Assembly: GCF_000430045.1 (NCBI RefSeq)
Contig: NZ_KE387023.1
Span: 2,168,167-2,232,166 of the forward strand
Length of the DNA: 64,000 bases
Origin: Calidithermus chliarophilus DSM 9957
GTDB lineage: Bacteria; Deinococcota; Deinococci; Deinococcales; Thermaceae
Reading direction: 5' to 3'
In this document: positions 60,850 to 64,000 of the stretch, piece after piece
How the letters are laid out: each line of letters begins with the position of its first letter
Numbering within the stretch: position 1 is the stretch's first letter
Translations under genes and position numbers: made by a program
The notes under the pieces: model-generated
Seen by the model: the letters and a program-made list of their open reading frames with translations, nothing else
Told to the model about the DNA's origin: nothing
The model's database searches: none

Positions 60850-60864
60850 GGGCGGGGCGCGGGG

Positions 60865-62538
60865 TCAGCTCGAGACCTTCTCCCGGTCGAGCTGCTCGCG
60901 CAGTTCGCGCTTGAGGATCTTGCCCACCATGCTCTTGGGCAGGCTCTCGCGGAACTCGTAGATGCGCGGGACCTTGTAGGCGGCCAGGTTGGCGCGGCAG
61001 TGGCGGTCGAGCTCCTCCTGGGTCACGACCTGGCCGGGCTTGAGCACCACGTAAGCCGCCACCGTCTCGCCGCGGTAGGCGTCGGCCACGCCGATCACCG
61101 CGGCCTCCTGCACGGCGGGGTGGGCGTAGAGCACCTCCTCGACCTCGCGGGGGTAGACGTTGTAGCCGCCCGCGATGATCATGTCCTTCTTGCGGTCGAC
61201 GATGTAGAAGTAGCCCTCCTCGTCCATGCGGGCGATGTCGCCGGTGAGCAGCCAGTCGATCACGATGGACTTGGCGGTCTCCTCGGGGCGGTTCCAGTAG
61301 CCCAGCATCACGTTGGGGCCCCGGATGGCGAGCTCCCCGATCTCGCCGGGGGGCAATTCCTGGAGGTCGGGGCCGACCACCTTGGCCTCCACGCCGCTCA
61401 TCGGCAGGCCGATACTGCCCACCTTGCGCTTGCCCACCACCGGGTTGCAGTGGGTGCAGGGGGCCGCCTCGGTGAGCCCGTAGCCCTCGACCAGCTTGCC
61501 GCCGGTGAGCTCCTCGAAGCGCCTGGCGACCTCGACGGGCAGCGCCGCCGAGCCCGAGATGCACACCTTCACCGTGCCCACCTTGCGCTTTTCGATGCCG
61601 GGGAAGTTGTTGAAGCCCACGTAGAGGGTGGGCACCCCGGGGAAGTGGGTCACGCCGTGCTTCTCGATGGCCTCCACGCAGGGTTTGACCTCGGGGCGGG
61701 GCAGCAGCACGATCTTGTAGGCCTCAGCGATGCCGTAGTTCATCGCTACGGTCATGCCGTAGACGTGGAAGAAGGGGATGGCCCCCAGCATCACGCCCTT
61801 GCCCTCGAACTCCTTCGCCGGGTACCAGGAGATGGCCTGGTAGGTGTTGGCGACGAGGTTGCGGTGCGAGAGCATGGCCCCCTTGGAGAGCCCGGTGGTG
61901 CCCCCGGTGTACTGCAGCAGCGCCACGTCGTCGGGCTTGGCGAGGTGGGGACGCTCGAGGGGCGGGTGCTCCTTGAGCAGCGCCTTGAAGCTGTGGCGCT
62001 TGGGGTCGGGGGGCAGGTTGACCCAGCGCTTCTCCCGCCGGGCCTTGACGGGGAAGAGGAGGTTCTTGGGGAAGGGCAGGTAGTCCTGGATCCCGGTGGT
62101 GATCACCCGCTTGACCCCGACCTCGCCGGCGATCTCGGCATAGCGCGGCCACAGCAGGTCGAGGATGACCAGCGTCTCGGCGCCTGAGTCGTTGAGCTGG
62201 TGCTTGAGCTCGCGGGGGGTGTACAGCGGGTTGACGTTGACGCAGACGCCCCCCGCCGCCAGCGTGCCGTAGAAGGCGATGACGAACTGCGGGCAGTTGG
62301 GCAGCATGATGGCTACCCGTTCGCCCTCCTTCACGCCCAGCGAGCGCAGGGCCTGCGCGAAGCGCCGCGCCGCGCTCCACAGCCCCTCGTACTTGAGGTG
62401 ATAGCCCATGAACTCCAGGGCTATGTTGCCGGGGTACTTCTGGGCGCTGTGCTCGAGCAGCCGCCACAGCGGGACCTCCGGATAGCTGATTTGCTCCGGT
62501 ACACCGGGATCGTAATGTGCCAGCCAGGGTTTTGCCAT
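60865..62538 (-). CDS. Long-chain-fatty-acid--CoA ligase
   Basis: A 557-residue AMP-forming acyl-CoA synthetase of the FadD type. It has the P-loop LLQYTGGTTGLSKGAMLSH, IPFFHVYGMTVAMNYG, the motif EGYGLTEAAPCTHCNPV, the hinge LLTGDIARMDEEGYFYIVDRKKDMIIAGGYNVYPREVEE (read in parts), and ESLPKSMVGKILKREL at the C-terminus. It activates fatty acids for beta-oxidation or lipid synthesis. GGAGG precedes the ATG. It is monocistronic in the window. Confidence 0.94.
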   Translation of the reverse strand: MAKPWLAHYDPGVPEQISYPEVPLWRLLEHSAQKYPGNIALEFMGYHLKYEGLWSAARRFAQALRSLGVKEGERVAIMLPNCPQFVIAFYGTLAAGGVCVNVNPLYTPRELKHQLNDSGAETLVILDLLWPRYAEIAGEVGVKRVITTGIQDYLPFPKNLLFPVKARREKRWVNLPPDPKRHSFKALLKEHPPLERPHLAKPDDVALLQYTGGTTGLSKGAMLSHRNLVANTYQAISWYPAKEFEGKGVMLGAIPFFHVYGMTVAMNYGIAEAYKIVLLPRPEVKPCVEAIEKHGVTHFPGVPTLYVGFNNFPGIEKRKVGTVKVCISGSAALPVEVARRFEELTGGKLVEGYGLTEAAPCTHCNPVVGKRKVGSIGLPMSGVEAKVVGPDLQELPPGEIGELAIRGPNVMLGYWNRPEETAKSIVIDWLLTGDIARMDEEGYFYIVDRKKDMIIAGGYNVYPREVEEVLYAHPAVQEAAVIGVADAYRGETVAAYVVLKPGQVVTQEELDRHCRANLAAYKVPRIYEFRESLPKSMVGKILKRELREQLDREKVSS

Positions 62539-62713
62539 GCTTGAACCTCCAGGGGCCTTTGCGTGCTGTAACTCAAATCTTAATGGATTTTTATACCGAG
62601 TTCAAGCAGTGAGTCCACCGTCCCGGCGTTACGCTCCCGTTATGTCCGGGAGCGCGAGGACCGAAGGGCTGGACGCTTTCATTATCCTTCCCTCGAGCCC
62701 ATAAACTGTAGTT

Positions 62714-63085
62714 ATGGATGTCCTAGTGCGTTCCCAAGAGGGCGTTCCCGCTCATCCGGTCGAGCGCAGCCAGGATGCTTTCGTCCAGGTCCTCATCGGC
62801 CCCGAAGACGGAACCGTGCACGCGCTGGTGCGCCGCTTCACCCTGTTGCCCGGCGGGCGCATCCCCCGCCACAAGCACCCCACCGTGCAGCACCAGCAGT
62901 ACGTGATCTCCGGCCGGGTGCGCGTGGGCGTAGGCACCGAGGTGCGCGAGCTCAAAGCCGGCGACGCCCTGCTCATCCCCCCGGACACGCCCCACTGGTA
63001 CGAGAACCCCAACGACGAGCCGGTGAGCTTCCTGTGCATCATCCCGCGCACGAGCGGGTATGCCACGTTGTGGCTCGATGATTGA
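62714..63085 (+). CDS. Cupin-domain protein
   Basis: A 123-residue single cupin. The metal-binding motifs are GGRIPRHKHPTVQHQQYVISG (His cluster, motif 1) and GDALLIPPDTPHWYEN (motif 2). Activity is unknown; such small cupins often bind a metal and act as isomerases or dioxygenases. TAAACT (62702-62707) lies six bases before the ATG, a leaderless layout. The 175 bases upstream separate it from the divergent CoA ligase. Confidence 0.9.
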   Translation: MDVLVRSQEGVPAHPVERSQDAFVQVLIGPEDGTVHALVRRFTLLPGGRIPRHKHPTVQHQQYVISGRVRVGVGTEVRELKAGDALLIPPDTPHWYENPNDEPVSFLCIIPRTSGYATLWLDD

Positions 63086-63094
63086 GGGGGGTTT

Positions 63095-63278
63095 GGGAGT
63101 GGTGGTCGGTAGCTGATAGCCGATAGCCAAACGCCAAACGCCAAACGCAAGGCGCCTTGCTCCCCCTTAGCAAGGGGGGCTGGGGGGATAACCCCTCCCC
63201 GCACGCGGGGAGGGGTTTTTCACCACGAGCCTTTCGCTGAAGGCTGACGGCTGAAAGCTGATAGCTTATCGCTTCCTG
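63095..63278. repeat. Heptamer mosaic with GC hairpins after the cupin gene
   Basis: Opposite orientation to 18661, 21955 and 53095: GATAGCY units (63114-63129), AAACGCC/AAACGCA units (63129-63150), CCCCCTT-agc-AAGGGGG (63162-63178), then CCCCTCCCCGC...GCGGGGAGGGG (63192-63215). It ends with GACGGCT/GAAAGCT-type units near 63246-63266. Confidence 0.8.
63192..63220 (+). terminator. Hairpin module acting as terminator
   Basis: 11-bp complementary arms at 63192-63202 and 63205-63215 are followed by TTTTT. This is the same GC hairpin that recurs in the other intergenic mosaics; here it has a perfect T tail on the cupin strand. Confidence 0.75.
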
Positions 63279-63279
63279 C

Positions 63280-63939
63280 TCACGGCTGCTGGAAACGCCA
63301 GCGGATGCCTTCGGGCAGCGTGGTCGAGCTGCTGATGTTGACGATCCACTTGCTCTTGATCACGCGGTACTCGGCCAACACGTAGTTCCAGCCTTGCTTG
63401 GCCTCGAGGTCGAGGTTGAGCGTGACGTCCTGCCAGGGGCCTAGGAAGGTGCGGGGGCAGTCGATGGTGCCCTTCATGGTGGTGTCCTGGTCGAAGTACT
63501 GGAGGTAGGCGTACTTCTGGCCGGGCTCGAGCACCGGCTCCTGGTTGGCGAGGATCACGCTGCCCAGGCTGCTGCCGCTGCCGTCGAGGGGCAGGAGGTC
63601 CAGGCGCGCGTGGCGGATGGTGTCGGGGCTGTGCTCGAAGGAGGTCTTGACGGTGCAGCCGTTGCCCTGGGTGCGCCAGGTGTCGGGCACCAGGCTCTCC
63701 TCGCTGAGGGCGGCGGGGGCAGGCACGGGGAGTGAGTAGGTGAGGTTGCCGCCGGCGTCCACCGGGCTCTCGGCCACCACCACGGCCCCGCTCTGGAAGC
63801 GCAGGGTGCCGCTCGAGGCCGGCCAGCCCACCACGCTGACGCTGCCGCCGGAGGCGCTGGGGCCGCTGGGGCCGCGGCCGCACGCGCCCAGCACGGCCAG
63901 CAAGCCGAGCCCTACCCCGTACACGAAGAATCGGTTCAT
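63280..63939 (-). CDS. Hypothetical lipoprotein
   Basis: About 219 residues from ATG 63939, with GGAGG eight bases upstream. Lipoprotein signal NRFFVYGVGLGLLAVLGACG with lipobox VLGAC. The mature part starts with a Gly/Ser linker, then beta-rich sequence (SGTLRFQSGAVVVAES, ILANQEPVLEPGQKYAYLQYFD) and no known motif. An in-frame ATG at 63954 is less likely. The last 60 bases of the window upstream contain nothing further that I can support. Confidence 0.8.
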   Translation of the reverse strand: MNRFFVYGVGLGLLAVLGACGRGPSGPSASGGSVSVVGWPASSGTLRFQSGAVVVAESPVDAGGNLTYSLPVPAPAALSEESLVPDTWRTQGNGCTVKTSFEHSPDTIRHARLDLLPLDGSGSSLGSVILANQEPVLEPGQKYAYLQYFDQDTTMKGTIDCPRTFLGPWQDVTLNLDLEAKQGWNYVLAEYRVIKSKWIVNISSSTTLPEGIRWRFQQP

Positions 63940-64000
63940 CGAAACAACCTCCAAAAGTCGCGCTCAGGCTAACAGCGATTTTTGCCGTTGTCAACGAGAT

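Overview
The window reads as a high-GC chromosome segment from the family Thermaceae (phylum Deinococcota), most like Meiothermus or Calidithermus. Three things suggest this. The gene order is tuf-rpmG-secE-nusG-rplK-rplA with rplJL absent, as in Thermus. Leu-Glu is very often encoded by CTCGAG. Many genes carry a TANNNT box 6-8 bases before the start codon, the leaderless-promoter layout known from Deinococcus. This is inference from sequence alone; I saw no rRNA or tRNA gene to settle the genus.

Layout. 1-2656: translation and transcription operon (EF-Tu C-terminus, L33, SecE, NusG, L11, L1), closed by stacked hairpins and a terminator. 2982-18100: the most unusual block. Leftward it encodes a membrane-spanning pseudokinase with an FHA domain, an FHA domain fused to a phage tail protein I-like domain, three secreted or anchored orphan proteins, a two-domain peptidoglycan hydrolase, a membrane-anchored small protein and a class 3 lipase. 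Rightward it encodes an AAA+ ATPase of the type found with contractile injection systems (Afp15/Pvc15-like). Sheath, tube and spike genes are not in the window. A 3.1-kb low-GC insert (13419-16510), bracketed by a 42-bp direct repeat, has split an older AAA+ gene. It supplies a new AAA+ N-terminus together with a new lipase and its partner. I read this as a cassette-exchange mechanism for cargo and partner genes on an injection-system locus.

18155-44061: mostly housekeeping. HrpB helicase and a Uma2 nuclease; gluconokinase and 6-phosphogluconate dehydrogenase; an RNA m5U methyltransferase; TauE exporter; a DUF4331/TPR/HupE operon; site-2 protease; MFS exporter; M19 dipeptidase; a five-GAF HD-GYP protein; a nucleotidyltransferase ending in 54-bp tandem repeats; an ABC-F ATPase; and a pol-beta-type nucleotidyltransferase followed by a GNAT remnant. 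44060-44319 is a decayed VapBC pair.

44648-64000: ClpB; a lipoprotein hydrolase; a natural fusion of an IclR-type regulator to an acetyl-CoA synthetase, divergent from a normal acs; an HD-GYP protein; a metal ABC transporter pair; an Rrf2 regulator with cysteine desulfurase; a beta-propeller lipoprotein flanked by inverted 103-bp MITE-like elements; a fatty-acid CoA ligase; a cupin; and a lipoprotein. Many intergenic gaps are filled with mosaics of degenerate seven-base tandem repeats and two GC-rich hairpins, a repeat class that deserves its own study.
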